A stretch of DNA of 37,933 nucleotides from a virus, in IMG/VR virus record IMGVR_UViG_3300015360_001429, positions 1 through 37,933 of that record. One strand, 5' to 3'. The position numbers were made by a program, and so were the translations under genes. The notes beneath the pieces were generated by a model that did not search any database, had not been told where the DNA came from, and saw only the letters and a program-made list of their open reading frames with translations. Each line of letters opens with the position of its first letter. Position 1 is the first letter of the stretch. Of the stretch, positions 8,789-18,023 are shown one piece after another.

Positions 8789-9783
8789 CAGGCCAGCCCT
8801 GCCCTGCGCACGATGTCGTCGATCCCGGTGCCAAAGTTGCTGTCCGGCGCGGACGCCGGGGTCGCGCCGGCCACCAGTGAAGACCCGACCGGCTGCGCCA
8901 CCCGCTGCTGGCGGGTGGCGAGCGGCGAGTTGGGGATGCCCGCCAGATCGATAGCGTCGCCGCCGAACACGCCGTCACCCCCGGCCTCACCGCCCGCCGG
9001 GGCCATAGCCGGTGCGTCGCCTTCATTATCGCGGATGGCGGTATACCCCGCACTGGCCAAACCGCCAATGGTCGGTAGGCTCGGTAGGCCGGTGCCGGGA
9101 AAGAGGTTGGATATGTCGGCAATGGCGCTGTAGACCCCGAAGGGGGGTACCGCATAGCTCAGCGCACGGCCCAGCGCCGACCCCGCAAGTTCAGCGAAGC
9201 GCCTGCCAGGGTTGTGTGTGATGTCGTCAATTTCCCGGTCAAGGAAGCCGATGCCCGTGTTGCTCCACCCCGAGTATCCATCCGTGCTGGAGGTCTGGTC
9301 GATGCGGCCCATGCCGCCCTCGATCATGCCGCGGTTGCTCTCGGCCGTCGAACCGCCGGGGTCGCCGAACGCCGCAGAGGCGTCGCTCTGGCTCTCGCCG
9401 TTGTCCGCCCGCGCGTCGCTCTCGCCGTTGTCCGCCGGCATGTCACTGGCGTTGTCAGTGCTGACGCTCTCGACCGTCGGACCGCCGGCGTCGCCGAACG
9501 CATCCGCTGCGCCATAGACCCCCTCGGAGCCGTACATCCCGCCACCGTCGGCGTCGAAGAACTCCGGCAGGCCGGTTGTCGGGTTCTTCTTGTTGTAGCG
9601 GTTGCCGACGGTGAACCGTTGCGGCCGCAAATTGGCCCCCCGGAACAGTTCCTTCAGCAGCTTTTTCGACCGGGCGTCCAGTCGCTCGACGGGGAACACC
9701 ACGTCGCCTGGGGTGACATGGGCCAGAATAACGTCGCCGCTGCGCCCCATGCGCGCCGCCTGGGCGAGGACGGGGTGCGTCAT
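8788..9783 (-). CDS. Hypothetical virion protein with acidic Ser/Asp repeats, 331 aa
   Basis: The open frame extends to 9996, but the ATG at 9783 overlaps the upstream stop as ATGA and fits the pattern of the operon. The N-terminal 70 residues look folded (GDVILAHVTPGDVVFPVERL, then KKLLKELFRGANLRPQRF). Residues about 80-155 are a low-complexity acidic region with repeated AFGDxGGxTxES and ADNGES units. A hydrophobic Gly-rich segment follows (LAGSALGRALSYAVPPFGVY), then another Gly/Ala tail. The mix of a folded head, disordered acidic repeats and a membrane-active-looking segment suits an internal or ejection protein. No enzymatic motif is seen. Confidence 0.55.
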   Translation of the reverse strand: MTHPVLAQAARMGRSGDVILAHVTPGDVVFPVERLDARSKKLLKELFRGANLRPQRFTVGNRYNKKNPTTGLPEFFDADGGGMYGSEGVYGAADAFGDAGGPTVESVSTDNASDMPADNGESDARADNGESQSDASAAFGDPGGSTAESNRGMIEGGMGRIDQTSSTDGYSGWSNTGIGFLDREIDDITHNPGRRFAELAGSALGRALSYAVPPFGVYSAIADISNLFPGTGLPSLPTIGGLASAGYTAIRDNEGDAPAMAPAGGEAGGDGVFGGDAIDLAGIPNSPLATRQQRVAQPVGSSLVAGATPASAPDSNFGTGIDDIVRRAGLA

Positions 9784-11204
9784 TCGGCGGCCTGCGCCAT
9801 GGGCTCGGCCATCTGCGGTATGGTGGCCTGCATGACCTGCGACAGCGCACCCTCGAACTGGTGGCCCCCGGTGTGTTTCAGCGGCACGTCGGCGCAGACG
9901 TGGATGGCGCCGCCGAGTTTCGTCCAGCGGCGGCAGAAGGCGAAGTCCTCGCCGAAGCGGCGGCCGTGCTCCAGCATCGGCTGGTACACCGCCCACTCGG
10001 TCTCACCGGTCTCACCGGTATAGGTCAGGTCGGGGTACGCCTCGACCATGCGCAGCGCCATCGCCTTAGTGATGAGCATGAACGCCGCGCCGACTTCGTT
10101 GACCTCCATGGTGAGCGAGTCCGGGTCGAACTGGAGTTCCAGCGGGTTGCCGCGTTCGTCGGTGCGGTTGGCGGCGAACTGGAGCGGGTAGCGTTTCTTC
10201 GGGCCGGCCACCGCCACGGCGTCCTTGTTGGCGTAGAACAAGCGGATGACGGCGGCGATGTCCCAGCCCATGTCGTCGTCGATCGACAGCATGTGCGTGC
10301 AGGACGAGCGGACGAAGGCGGCGAACAGTTTGGCGCGGGCGAGATCGACCTCGGCGAGGTACTGCTGCTTGACCCACATGACGTCGGCGCCCCACGCCGA
10401 CAGCGCCTGCGTCGTGGCGTACAGGCTCTCCATATAGGTGCCCTCATAGGTGCCGGACCCCGAGGGGGTGGCGATCATCAGCTTGACACCCTTGAAGTCG
10501 TAACCGATCTGGCGAACGCCCCTGGCGGTCTTCAGCGCCTCGATGCGGGCCACGACATGGTGCATCCCGCTGGCCTGCCACTCGACGTACCATGCCTCGT
10601 CGTGCTTCCACAGGCCCGACTGGCGGTCCATGGTCGGGCCGATGACACCCCCCAGCGACTCGTGGAGGTGGCGCACCATGACCTGCATGTTGACGATCCA
10701 GCAGCCGGTGGCGCGGCCCAGGTTCTCCCAAACGTCGTCGTGGAAGACGTGGTCGAGACCGTCGGGGAACAGCCAGCCGACCGCGCGCAGCAGGTCGCCG
10801 CTCCACACCGCCGCGCCGTGGATGCGGGCCTGCCGGATGTCGGCGTTGGCCTGCCAGCCGTCGTTGCTGCTGACCACGTTGTAACCGTTCAGGCCGGTGA
10901 TGAGCGTGGTATCCCACTTCGATACACTGGGCAGCAGGTCGTCGGAGACCAGCCCGACCCACGCAAGGTCCTTGGTCTCATCCCACATGGCGCGGACGGC
11001 GTTGCCGTAACCGCTGCTCTCGATGACCTTGAAGCGCCAGCCGGGCGGCAGCAGCCGGGTTATCTCCGCGTAGGCGGCCCCGTGCCTGACGTTGTCGTCC
11101 TTGTCAACGACAATGGTTCCGGGTGTGGAAGTGCCCATTTCCCGGGCGGCGTTGACAAACCGCCGCAGGTTCTCCGGTCGTCCGCGGCTTGGCAAAATCC
11201 ACAT
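9780..11204 (-). CDS. Two-domain glycosyltransferase-like protein, 474 aa
   Basis: Two GT-A-like halves seem fused. The first (about 1-220) opens WILPSRGRPENLRRFVNAA, a typical start of family 2-like transferases, has an acidic pair in GLVSDDLLP (about 88-89, a DxD candidate) and a later FHDDVWE. The second (about 236-474) opens VKLMIATPSGSGTYEGTYM, has a clear SIDDDMGWD metal-binding candidate near 308-315, and GEDFAFCRRW before a final KHTGGH. Such proteins transfer sugars from nucleotide donors. The ATG at 11204 has GTGAGGG seven bases before it. It lies inside the virion gene block, so virion glycosylation is possible; a host-glycan target is equally open. The acceptor cannot be predicted. 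Confidence 0.7.
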   Translation of the reverse strand: MWILPSRGRPENLRRFVNAAREMGTSTPGTIVVDKDDNVRHGAAYAEITRLLPPGWRFKVIESSGYGNAVRAMWDETKDLAWVGLVSDDLLPSVSKWDTTLITGLNGYNVVSSNDGWQANADIRQARIHGAAVWSGDLLRAVGWLFPDGLDHVFHDDVWENLGRATGCWIVNMQVMVRHLHESLGGVIGPTMDRQSGLWKHDEAWYVEWQASGMHHVVARIEALKTARGVRQIGYDFKGVKLMIATPSGSGTYEGTYMESLYATTQALSAWGADVMWVKQQYLAEVDLARAKLFAAFVRSSCTHMLSIDDDMGWDIAAVIRLFYANKDAVAVAGPKKRYPLQFAANRTDERGNPLELQFDPDSLTMEVNEVGAAFMLITKAMALRMVEAYPDLTYTGETGETEWAVYQPMLEHGRRFGEDFAFCRRWTKLGGAIHVCADVPLKHTGGHQFEGALSQVMQATIPQMAEPMAQAAE

Positions 11205-11296
11205 CGGCAGCCCTCACGTTTTCGGTTGGAAGCTAGCCCGCCAGCGCCTTAGCCCAGAATCAAGGACTGTAGCTTTAAACCCGAACATTGTCACCT

Positions 11297-12052
11297 CTAG
11301 GGGTTGACGTAATAGCCGCGCACGTTCAGCGACCAGCTCGCCACCGCGATTGCCGTATTAATGTGGGTCGACTTGTGCGGGATCGCCGGCGTCGCACCGC
11401 TTGTCGTGTTGATGTTGATATTGGTCGCGTCGGCGTAAACGACGTAGGACGTGGCGCCGCCGCCGATCGGCCCCGATTCTCCGGTCTGGACCTCGTCGCC
11501 CAGGGCGTACCCGGCGTCGCCAGCGAGACACTTCAGGAAGACCCCGAACACTGTCGGGGCGCCTGCCAACCCGTGCGCCGTTGTCTGGGTGGCGCCCAGC
11601 GTGTAAGGATTCATGGTGCAGAGTGAGCCTGCGGTCAGGGTGCCCGCGGCGGTCGGCGCCGTCGCCAGGACCGACCCCAGCAGTTGAAACCCGCCATTGC
11701 CGCTGTTCAGAGCAGAATTGTACGCCATGAACTGGAGGACGCCGGCCGGGATCGTGCTGGCGCCGGCCTGTACTGAGGGCGATCCCTGAATGTAGACGTT
11801 GACGGACGGCAGGCCACTGACCTGCGCCGTAACTGCCCCCGTCGAAGCCCCGGCTGGAACAAAGGCCACCAGCAGGTGGTTGAAATAAGCCGAGATCGTG
11901 GGACCGCCGGTCCCGGGCGTCAGCGCGATGCTGTTGGTCCCCACCGCGGTGCAGGAGACGGTCCCGAGCGCCGCCACGGCGGCGAAGGTCTGGTCCAGTT
12001 CGACCATCTGCGGGGCGGTCCGAGTGGCGAAAGGGGTGTTTGGCAGCGCCAT
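11297..12052 (-). CDS. Putative virion structural protein, 251 aa
   Basis: Ala/Thr/Gly/Ser-rich protein with many short beta strands, starting MALPNTPFATRTAPQMVELD. Features include VGTNSIALTPGTGGPTISAY, a central PAGASTGAVTAQVSGLPSVN and a C-terminal strand SWSLNVRGYYVN. The low charge and beta repeats resemble phage tail-fibre, tail-needle or decoration proteins. It follows the joining-protein genes by one base and is followed by a 92-base spacer, the longest gap in this part of the operon, where I see no convincing hairpin terminator. Assignment is from composition and neighbourhood. Confidence 0.55.
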   Translation of the reverse strand: MALPNTPFATRTAPQMVELDQTFAAVAALGTVSCTAVGTNSIALTPGTGGPTISAYFNHLLVAFVPAGASTGAVTAQVSGLPSVNVYIQGSPSVQAGASTIPAGVLQFMAYNSALNSGNGGFQLLGSVLATAPTAAGTLTAGSLCTMNPYTLGATQTTAHGLAGAPTVFGVFLKCLAGDAGYALGDEVQTGESGPIGGGATSYVVYADATNININTTSGATPAIPHKSTHINTAIAVASWSLNVRGYYVNP

Positions 12053-12053
12053 G

Positions 12054-14147
12054 TCATAGTCTCCAATCGTAGGGGCGCTGCGCCGTGAGGGCCAGCGACA
12101 GCAGGGTGACGTCCATCGCGTTGGTGGTCAGGGTCGTGCCAAGGAGCGATCCCGAATTCTCGATCTCGTTGATAAAGGTGACAATGCCGAGGGTTTGCCA
12201 GGTGACCGTGGCGCCGCCGGTCGCGGTCCACACCGCCGGAACCCCCCCGGTGGCGGACCACGTCGCCGAGAAGACGTTGGTGATCGACTTCGGTATCGAG
12301 CGGAACTCGCTGTCGGCGGTAACGGTGAAGGCCACGGCGTCATTGGCTTTAGACTCGAACATGCCCAACACGTTCTGCACCCGCTTGATCGCCAGGTAGG
12401 ACGGCTGGTCCCAGAAGCGCGACTGCACCGTCTTGGTAATGAGATTGGACGGCTGGTTGAACAGTTTGTAGAGGCTGACCCCGTCCGACCCCCACGCTGT
12501 CAGCACCGAGTCGATCTCCTGCGCGGCGATGCGGGTGATGTCAACGCTCTGGCTGGCGGTAAACCACGCCTTGCCATCCCAACACAGCAGCTTGTTGGTC
12601 TGCACCCCGGTCACCTGGTCGATGATCGGCAGCAGCATCACGTAGACGTGGATGCCGAACATGAGGCACACCGCCGCCGAGGGCAACAGGCCGCCATAGG
12701 ACGGTGGCGAGCCGGTCGCCGGCACCGTCGTATAGACGCCATCGAGGTTAGCGCTGACCTTCTGCACCGCGCCGCCATACAGCGCATGCACGCCGAAAGT
12801 GTTACCGAACGGCACCGCGCGGCCGAACACCTGCACGCTGTCAGGCCACGGACTGCCGATCTGCGGGTCGATATTCTGGTTCGAGAACGTCGTCACCCCG
12901 TTGTTGGTCTGCACCCCGGAGATTGTGTTCACCGAGGAATCGCCTATGAGATACAGGAACCCGTTAGTCTGTTTCATGGCGTGATAGCCGACCCGCGTAA
13001 ACGAGTCGGTAGCGACGAACGCGCCGGCCCCGTTCGCGGGGTCGAAGTCCGCAGGGTCACCGGGCCCGCTGAACTGGATAAGGCTCTTAACCGGCGGCGT
13101 GCTCGGCGCGGCGCCGTTGCCGATCCAGACCCGCTTGGAAAAGGTCTCGACGCAGGTGCCCTGCACCCCGAACGGCATCAGGGTTAGTTCCGCCACGGCA
13201 ATGGCGCTGTTCGGGTCCGAGAACAGCACGGTTGGCCGGGTCAGGTAGCCCTGCCCCTGGTTGGAGATCGAGACGCCGGTGACGCCGCCGCTGACCGCCG
13301 TCACCGCCACGGTAGCCCCGACCCCGCCGCCGCCGATGACCGTTGCTACGGTCTGCGCGCCGTAACCCGAGCCGTTGTTGGCCATCGAGATACCGACCAA
13401 GTGGCCCCCGGCAATGGAGGTCGAGGCGATGGCGGTGCTCGGCCCCCCGCCGCCGGAGAAGGCGATGAACGCCGCGTCGGTCGCAGTGTAGCCCGAGCCC
13501 GGGGTGGCAACGAATATCTGACTGACCGAACCGCCGGACGCGACGGTCGCGGTAAACGTCGCCCCGGTACCGGTGCCCCCCGTCGCCACCATGGTTGGCG
13601 GGCCGGTATAGCCGTTTCCCGAGTCCAGCAGGGTGACCTGCGGCCCGACCGTGCCGGCGCGGTAGAACGCCACGCCGTCATAGAGGAAATAGCCGTTAGT
13701 CTGCGGCGCCACCATGATGACGTATTGTGAGCCCCACTGTGCAACGCCGATCTGCGCGGCGGGGGTGACGATGGTGCCCGGCGGCGCGATGGAAGTCCGC
13801 GCCATGGTCGTGGTGTTGTGCTGGATGATCGAGCCGTCGCCCTGGAAGATGAACGCCGACGGGGTATCGGCGATGTTGCCAAAGGCGAAGTAGGCGATGC
13901 TGCCGGAACCCGAGCTGCGGGTGAATTGCGGCGCCGAGACGTTATACATGGTCTGTAGGTTGTTTTTGCCCAGCGGGATGAAATTGTCCATGATCGCGGC
14001 TTCGTCGTCGCGAATCGCCGGCCGCGCCGCCTTGGTGTTCAAGGTCGAGTAGCCCTCGAACGTCAGCATGTCGAAGTTGCCGGGCAGACCCGGGGCGCGA
14101 GTCGGTGAAGCCGGCAACGACTGGTTGGTTTGGCCCTGGTCGTTCAT
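12054..14147 (-). CDS. Head-tail stabilisation/hub-like structural protein with GxGY repeats, 697 aa
   Basis: The N-terminus has GYSTLNTKAARPAIRDDEAA followed by IMDNFIPLGKNNLQTMY, which resembles the opening of P22 gp10-type packaged-DNA stabilisation proteins and related short-tail hub proteins. The body has many WQ/SQY and YFLYDG-like strands consistent with a beta-propeller. Between about residues 178 and 320 there are four tandem repeats of the form GxGYtxxPtxxxxGGGGxGA (for example GNGYTGPPTMVATGGTGTGA), an insertion not expected in a plain gp10. The next two genes upstream carry the same repeat type. The start directly follows the upstream TAG. I am fairly sure of a neck or tail structural role, less so of the exact homolog. 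Confidence 0.6.
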   Translation of the reverse strand: MNDQGQTNQSLPASPTRAPGLPGNFDMLTFEGYSTLNTKAARPAIRDDEAAIMDNFIPLGKNNLQTMYNVSAPQFTRSSGSGSIAYFAFGNIADTPSAFIFQGDGSIIQHNTTTMARTSIAPPGTIVTPAAQIGVAQWGSQYVIMVAPQTNGYFLYDGVAFYRAGTVGPQVTLLDSGNGYTGPPTMVATGGTGTGATFTATVASGGSVSQIFVATPGSGYTATDAAFIAFSGGGGPSTAIASTSIAGGHLVGISMANNGSGYGAQTVATVIGGGGVGATVAVTAVSGGVTGVSISNQGQGYLTRPTVLFSDPNSAIAVAELTLMPFGVQGTCVETFSKRVWIGNGAAPSTPPVKSLIQFSGPGDPADFDPANGAGAFVATDSFTRVGYHAMKQTNGFLYLIGDSSVNTISGVQTNNGVTTFSNQNIDPQIGSPWPDSVQVFGRAVPFGNTFGVHALYGGAVQKVSANLDGVYTTVPATGSPPSYGGLLPSAAVCLMFGIHVYVMLLPIIDQVTGVQTNKLLCWDGKAWFTASQSVDITRIAAQEIDSVLTAWGSDGVSLYKLFNQPSNLITKTVQSRFWDQPSYLAIKRVQNVLGMFESKANDAVAFTVTADSEFRSIPKSITNVFSATWSATGGVPAVWTATGGATVTWQTLGIVTFINEIENSGSLLGTTLTTNAMDVTLLSLALTAQRPYDWRL

Positions 14148-15092
14148 CTAGCGACCGTAGCCTGGAGTTCTTCCATACCAGTTGTTGACCCCGCCCGGCG
14201 AGACGTTGGCGCGATACTGCTTGAGGAACTTCTCAAACTCGGCGTTCATCCGGTCGGCATCGGCGAACCGCTGCTTGCCGGAGAACGCGAGGTAAGCGGC
14301 GAAATACTTCACCGCGTCCGTCCACGGCGGCGGGATCGCTTCGACATCGGCATCCGTCACCAGCGGCATCGGCAGACAGGAAGTGTCCCACTCCATCTGA
14401 TAATTAGCGCCGGGCACCGGATACATCATCACGGTGCCGAACGCGCCCTGCTCATTCTGACACCAGATGTTCGGGACGTACTGAAACTGGAAAGCGAAGC
14501 TGCGACTGAGCGCCTGATACTTGCCCAGCGACTCCTTCTGTAGGGTGAACCGTGCCGAGGCGTACAACAACGAGATGCCGTGCACCGAGTAGACCGACTG
14601 CACGCCAGAGCCCGACAGCGCCACAATGCCGTTAATATCGCGGAATCGGTAGGTCTCCTGCCCTACGACGGTGACGTTAATGCCCGAGACGACCGCCTGC
14701 ACCCGCGCGCCGGAGCCGGAGCCGGACAGCGTCACCACCGGCGAAAAATAGCCGTCGCCAGCCGACTGCACTGTGATCGTGGTGAGCGCCGTGCCGCTAT
14801 TCACCGTCGCCGTGGCCTGGGCGCCGAGGGGCGTCGGCGGAATGCCGGAAGGGAAGTCGGGCGCGGCAACGATGACCGTTGGCGTCGAGTATCCTGAGCC
14901 GCCGGACAGCACCGTGAACGATGTGATCGGGCCCGAGATCGGCGTCAGCCGCCGGATGCACTGGGTCCGCAGCGCGATCTGGGTCCGCGCCTCGTTGATA
15001 TAGGCAGTTAGATCAGTGTTGGAGTAGAGGTTCTGCGCCGTCCCGGTGCCGAGCAGCCGCTGCAACGAAGTCAGATACGCCGCCAAGGCCAT
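14148..15092 (-). CDS. Head-tail adaptor-like protein with GxGY repeats, 314 aa
   Basis: The first 50 residues form helices with LTAYINEARTQIALRTQC, a pattern common in small helical adaptor (connector) proteins that dock under the portal. Residues about 55-135 hold two to three GxGY repeat units (GGSGYSTPTVIVAAP, then AGDGYFSPVVTLSGSGSGA). The remainder returns to a mixed fold (FQFQYVPNIWCQNEQGAFG, MYPVPGANYQMEWD) and ends with helices SGKQRFADADRMNAEFEKFL. The helical ends separated by a beta-repeat insertion suggest an adaptor carrying a decoration. It lies between the capsid-region genes and the hub gene, where adaptors are usually found. Start ATG at 15092. Confidence 0.55.
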   Translation of the reverse strand: MALAAYLTSLQRLLGTGTAQNLYSNTDLTAYINEARTQIALRTQCIRRLTPISGPITSFTVLSGGSGYSTPTVIVAAPDFPSGIPPTPLGAQATATVNSGTALTTITVQSAGDGYFSPVVTLSGSGSGARVQAVVSGINVTVVGQETYRFRDINGIVALSGSGVQSVYSVHGISLLYASARFTLQKESLGKYQALSRSFAFQFQYVPNIWCQNEQGAFGTVMMYPVPGANYQMEWDTSCLPMPLVTDADVEAIPPPWTDAVKYFAAYLAFSGKQRFADADRMNAEFEKFLKQYRANVSPGGVNNWYGRTPGYGR

Positions 15093-15129
15093 CAGAATCT
15101 CCCATGGCTATGGCGGCGTCTCGGCCGCA

Positions 15130-16311
15130 TTACGCCGGCGTGATGATCACCGTATCGGACACGAAGCCCAGCGTCGCCGCGCCGGTCGCGACCGTAGCGC
15201 CCTGGGGGAGGAACAGCAAGCCCGGGGTGTCGGTGAAGATACCGCCGTCGATAAGGCCGGAATTTGCCGTCGCCGACACGGCGAAAGTACCTGCCGGAGA
15301 ACCGTCGAACATCGCCTGCCGTGGCGAGATGAAGGCCGCGGCCATCGAGGTGTTGTTGGTCTGGCCGCCGACCCCGGAGGTCCTGGTGAACAACGAGCCG
15401 GCGAAGGTCATTACACCGCCGAGGCCCGTACCGTAGCCTGAACCGCCCGTCGTGACCGTGTAGTTGACCATGGTGCGCGGCACGACCGCCGTGAGAGTCG
15501 CGCCGGAGCCACCGCCGCCCGAAACCGTGAGGGCTGGAGCCACGGTGAGCGGGTTGTTGCCTGGGTTGGTGACGAAGACCGCAGTGATCTGGCCGACGCC
15601 CGAGAGCGCCGCCGTGACCCCGGCCGGGCGATAGCCGGCCACGCCGTTGACCTGGTTCTGGTCGAGCGGCTGGGGGATGACGGTGACCAGTGGCGCGCCG
15701 GTGTAGCCGGCGCCGGGGTTGACGATGGTGAAGGTGGCGATCTGGCCGCCCGAGATGGTGCAGACCGCCGTGGCCGGGACGCCGGGGGCCGGCGGCGCCG
15801 CGATGTTGATGATCGGCGGGACCGAGTAGCCCGCGCCCGAGCCGCCGGCCACGGTCAGCAGACCGGCCGAGGACAGGACCGTGGTGATGTTAAGCTGGCC
15901 GACCGCGCCGCCGACGACGGCCTGGAACGTCGCGCCGCCGATGCTGGCGGCGACGGTCGGGGCCGAGGTGTAGCCGGTGCCGCCAGAACCGATGTTCACC
16001 GCAAGGACGAAGCCCAGCGGGTTGTAGAGGCGATAGTTGGTGCCGTCGCTGGAACACGACGTGGCGTCCGAGTTCGGGTCGGCGGTGCCGGCCGAGACCC
16101 AGGTGTTGGTCACCGGGTCGAGGAACTGGAGCATGCTGTAGGTGCCCAGCACGATATTCCACGTTCCGGCCGGGACCAGTACCGAACCGCCCGGTGGCAG
16201 GGAGATGCGGTTGGTCGCCGAGACCTGCGGCGAGCCGTTGATCTGGACGGGGTAGAGCGCCTGCGGCGAGGGAAGACCTACGCCGGCGCCACCAATGGTG
16301 TTCAAGCCCAT
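15130..16311 (-). CDS. GxGY-repeat virion protein, possible decoration protein, 393 aa
   Basis: After an N-terminal beta domain (residues 1-110, with VLVPAGTWNIVLGTYSMLQF and an aspartate/asparagine-containing loop), about 200 residues are made of repeats such as GSGGTGYTSAPTVAAS, GAGYSVPPIINIAAP, GAGYTGAPLVTVIPQ and GSGYGTGLGGVM. The C-terminal 60 residues close with beta strands (GLLFLPQGATVATGA). It is encoded directly after the major capsid gene in transcription order, a usual place for decoration or head-closure proteins. It has almost no Cys or charged clusters. The repeat links it to the next two proteins. Host-surface or capsid-surface decoration is an inference. Confidence 0.6.
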   Translation of the reverse strand: MGLNTIGGAGVGLPSPQALYPVQINGSPQVSATNRISLPPGGSVLVPAGTWNIVLGTYSMLQFLDPVTNTWVSAGTADPNSDATSCSSDGTNYRLYNPLGFVLAVNIGSGGTGYTSAPTVAASIGGATFQAVVGGAVGQLNITTVLSSAGLLTVAGGSGAGYSVPPIINIAAPPAPGVPATAVCTISGGQIATFTIVNPGAGYTGAPLVTVIPQPLDQNQVNGVAGYRPAGVTAALSGVGQITAVFVTNPGNNPLTVAPALTVSGGGGSGATLTAVVPRTMVNYTVTTGGSGYGTGLGGVMTFAGSLFTRTSGVGGQTNNTSMAAAFISPRQAMFDGSPAGTFAVSATANSGLIDGGIFTDTPGLLFLPQGATVATGAATLGFVSDTVIITPA

Positions 16312-16335
16312 GAGACTTCTCCTTGCGTGGCCAGG

Positions 16336-17370
16336 CTAGATAACCTGTCCGGTAATGCCGGTGACGATGGCGTTGGCGAGCGGCTTGGTCGTCAGAATCT
16401 GGTAGCCGACGATCATCACGCCGATCTGGGCGATCTGCATCAGCGGGATCGACGAGTAGAAGCCGCTGAAAGCGAAGGGCGCGTCGGAACTCAGGTACAT
16501 CGAGGTATACTTGGTGTTGACCATGAACGCGGTGCCCTTGGGGCACCAGTGATCCATGAAGAACGGCACGCCGTTGATGACGAGGTTCGGGAACGAGGAG
16601 CGGACAGGGGTGTCCATGTCGCCGACTTCACCGGGGCTCATGCGAATCTGCTCAATGCCGATGAACTGGGTGTTCAGGGTGGCGTAGTCGCTCGGGCTCA
16701 TCACCACGAAGTCGGGGCACTCGCCGCCGGCGTTGTCGGTCGCCATAATGAGGTAGGTCGCCCAGGTGGCGCGGGTGTTGATCGCGCCGACGTTGGAGTA
16801 GACCTGACCCTGCCAGAACGAGTTGACGCCGACGTTGCGGTTGATGCCGCCGTAATTCGCCACCGTGGTTCCGTTGTCGAAGCCGTCAATGAAGCTGGAC
16901 GGCATCTGCGGGTTGGCGGTGTTGTTGGTGAAGATCGCCGAACCCATCATCTGGGCGGTGACCGCGAACACGTCGTTCATGCGCACGTCGAGGATCGGGA
17001 TAATATCCTCGGTCGCCTGCAACAGCGACTCGCCGAGCACCAGCGGCACCGGGACGGTGAAGTAGGCGGTGTTGAACGCGAAGTTCTGCACGCCGGGGAG
17101 GACCGACGGCTTGTTGAACGAGCCGGAGTAACCGGTCCAGGCGCCCTGCACCATCGACTGGCCCTGCACCGGGCCGGTAATCTGGTTCATGCCGCCGGCG
17201 GACTTCTGCGCGTTGCCCATCAGCATCATCAGGGTCGGTGTTGCGTAGTAGAGCTGCACCGTAACGCGCGGGATGAACGCGCGCCGGGTCAGCGCGGTGA
17301 GTTCGTTGAAAATGCCCGCGGTGTTACCGCTGGACGAGGGTACGACGCCGGTGCCGCCGAGAACTGCCAT
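16336..17370 (-). CDS. Major capsid protein (HK97-fold candidate), 344 aa
   Basis: This follows the scaffold gene and has an ideal ribosome site, AGGAGA seven bases before the ATG at 17370, as expected for the most abundant virion protein. The sequence has the look of phage major capsid proteins. There is an early arm, then LMMLMGNAQKSAGGMNQI, a long acidic helix region (LLQATEDIIPILDVRMNDVF), and PDFVVMSPSDYATLNTQFIG, the typical probe before the A-domain. It ends with strands FMVNTKYTSMYLSSDAPFAF and LAIIGYQ-like hydrophobic strands near the C-terminus. Length 344 is normal for the family. No separate protease gene lies upstream, so maturation cleavage is not implied. Confidence 0.82.
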   Translation of the reverse strand: MAVLGGTGVVPSSSGNTAGIFNELTALTRRAFIPRVTVQLYYATPTLMMLMGNAQKSAGGMNQITGPVQGQSMVQGAWTGYSGSFNKPSVLPGVQNFAFNTAYFTVPVPLVLGESLLQATEDIIPILDVRMNDVFAVTAQMMGSAIFTNNTANPQMPSSFIDGFDNGTTVANYGGINRNVGVNSFWQGQVYSNVGAINTRATWATYLIMATDNAGGECPDFVVMSPSDYATLNTQFIGIEQIRMSPGEVGDMDTPVRSSFPNLVINGVPFFMDHWCPKGTAFMVNTKYTSMYLSSDAPFAFSGFYSSIPLMQIAQIGVMIVGYQILTTKPLANAIVTGITGQVI

Positions 17371-17395
17371 GATCGGTTTCTCCTAGTTGGTCCGG

Positions 17396-18022
17396 CTACG
17401 CCGTGTGACGCTGCCCGCCACGCATCTCGCGCAGGGTGCTGTTGATCTGCTTGGCGACAAACTGCCTGGCGCCGGTCATCTTGCGGCCGCCAAGCAGCAG
17501 CAGTTTGTGGTCCTCATCGCCCGCGTCGGGCGCCGCCATGTTCCAGTTACGGTCGTAAGCGGACGGCTCGGCGACGGACTCGCGAGCGCGGTTGTCGCGG
17601 GCGTAGAGCGCCTCGGCGGCGTCGTAATCGGCGATGCCGCGGGTCTCCATCTGCTTCTCGATCGCCTCGATCTTCTCGGTCGAGTAGCCGCGCTGGCGCA
17701 GCAGATTCCGGCCGCTCTCGATCTGCGCGCCGAAACGGGCGTCGCGGGCGGACTTCTCGCGGGCGGCCTCGTCGTCGGTCAGGCGCGTCTCCAGCGCCGA
17801 CAGCCTCTCGACCATCGGGGTCAGTTCATTCTTGGCGGCCTCGGCGGCAACCAGCTCGGGAATGTGGGTGTCCGGGAAGGCTTCCTTGACGATCTTCTGG
17901 ACGGCCAGGCGCGAGCCCGGCTTGGCCGCCAGCTTATCCAGTAGCGCCTTGGATGGGCGGGCAGCGTTAAGCTCGGCCTGCAACCGCTCGTATTCGTTGG
18001 CATCGACTTCGATCAGGGCCAT
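17396..18022 (-). CDS. Scaffolding protein candidate, 208 aa
   Basis: Highly charged, helical protein placed directly before the capsid gene, as scaffolds usually are. From MALIEVDANEYERLQAELN on it shows heptad-like helices (ELTPMVERLSALETRLTDDE) with Lys/Arg and Glu alternation, and an acidic-then-basic C-terminus (KQINSTLREMRGG), the kind of tail that binds capsid subunits. An upstream ATG at 18046 exists in frame, but I prefer the one at 18022: it has AAGGGTG about nine bases before it and begins one base after the stop of the small upstream gene. No catalytic Ser-His-Lys protease pattern is visible, so a fused prohead protease is unlikely. Confidence 0.7.
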   Translation of the reverse strand: MALIEVDANEYERLQAELNAARPSKALLDKLAAKPGSRLAVQKIVKEAFPDTHIPELVAAEAAKNELTPMVERLSALETRLTDDEAAREKSARDARFGAQIESGRNLLRQRGYSTEKIEAIEKQMETRGIADYDAAEALYARDNRARESVAEPSAYDRNWNMAAPDAGDEDHKLLLLGGRKMTGARQFVAKQINSTLREMRGGQRHTA

Positions 18023-18023
18023 C

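Noticed and set aside
9861-11252. Plus-strand open frame opposite the two-domain glycosyltransferase
   Set aside because: Its sequence is Val/Asp/His/Gly-rich antisense of the real gene; no motif or ribosome site supports it.
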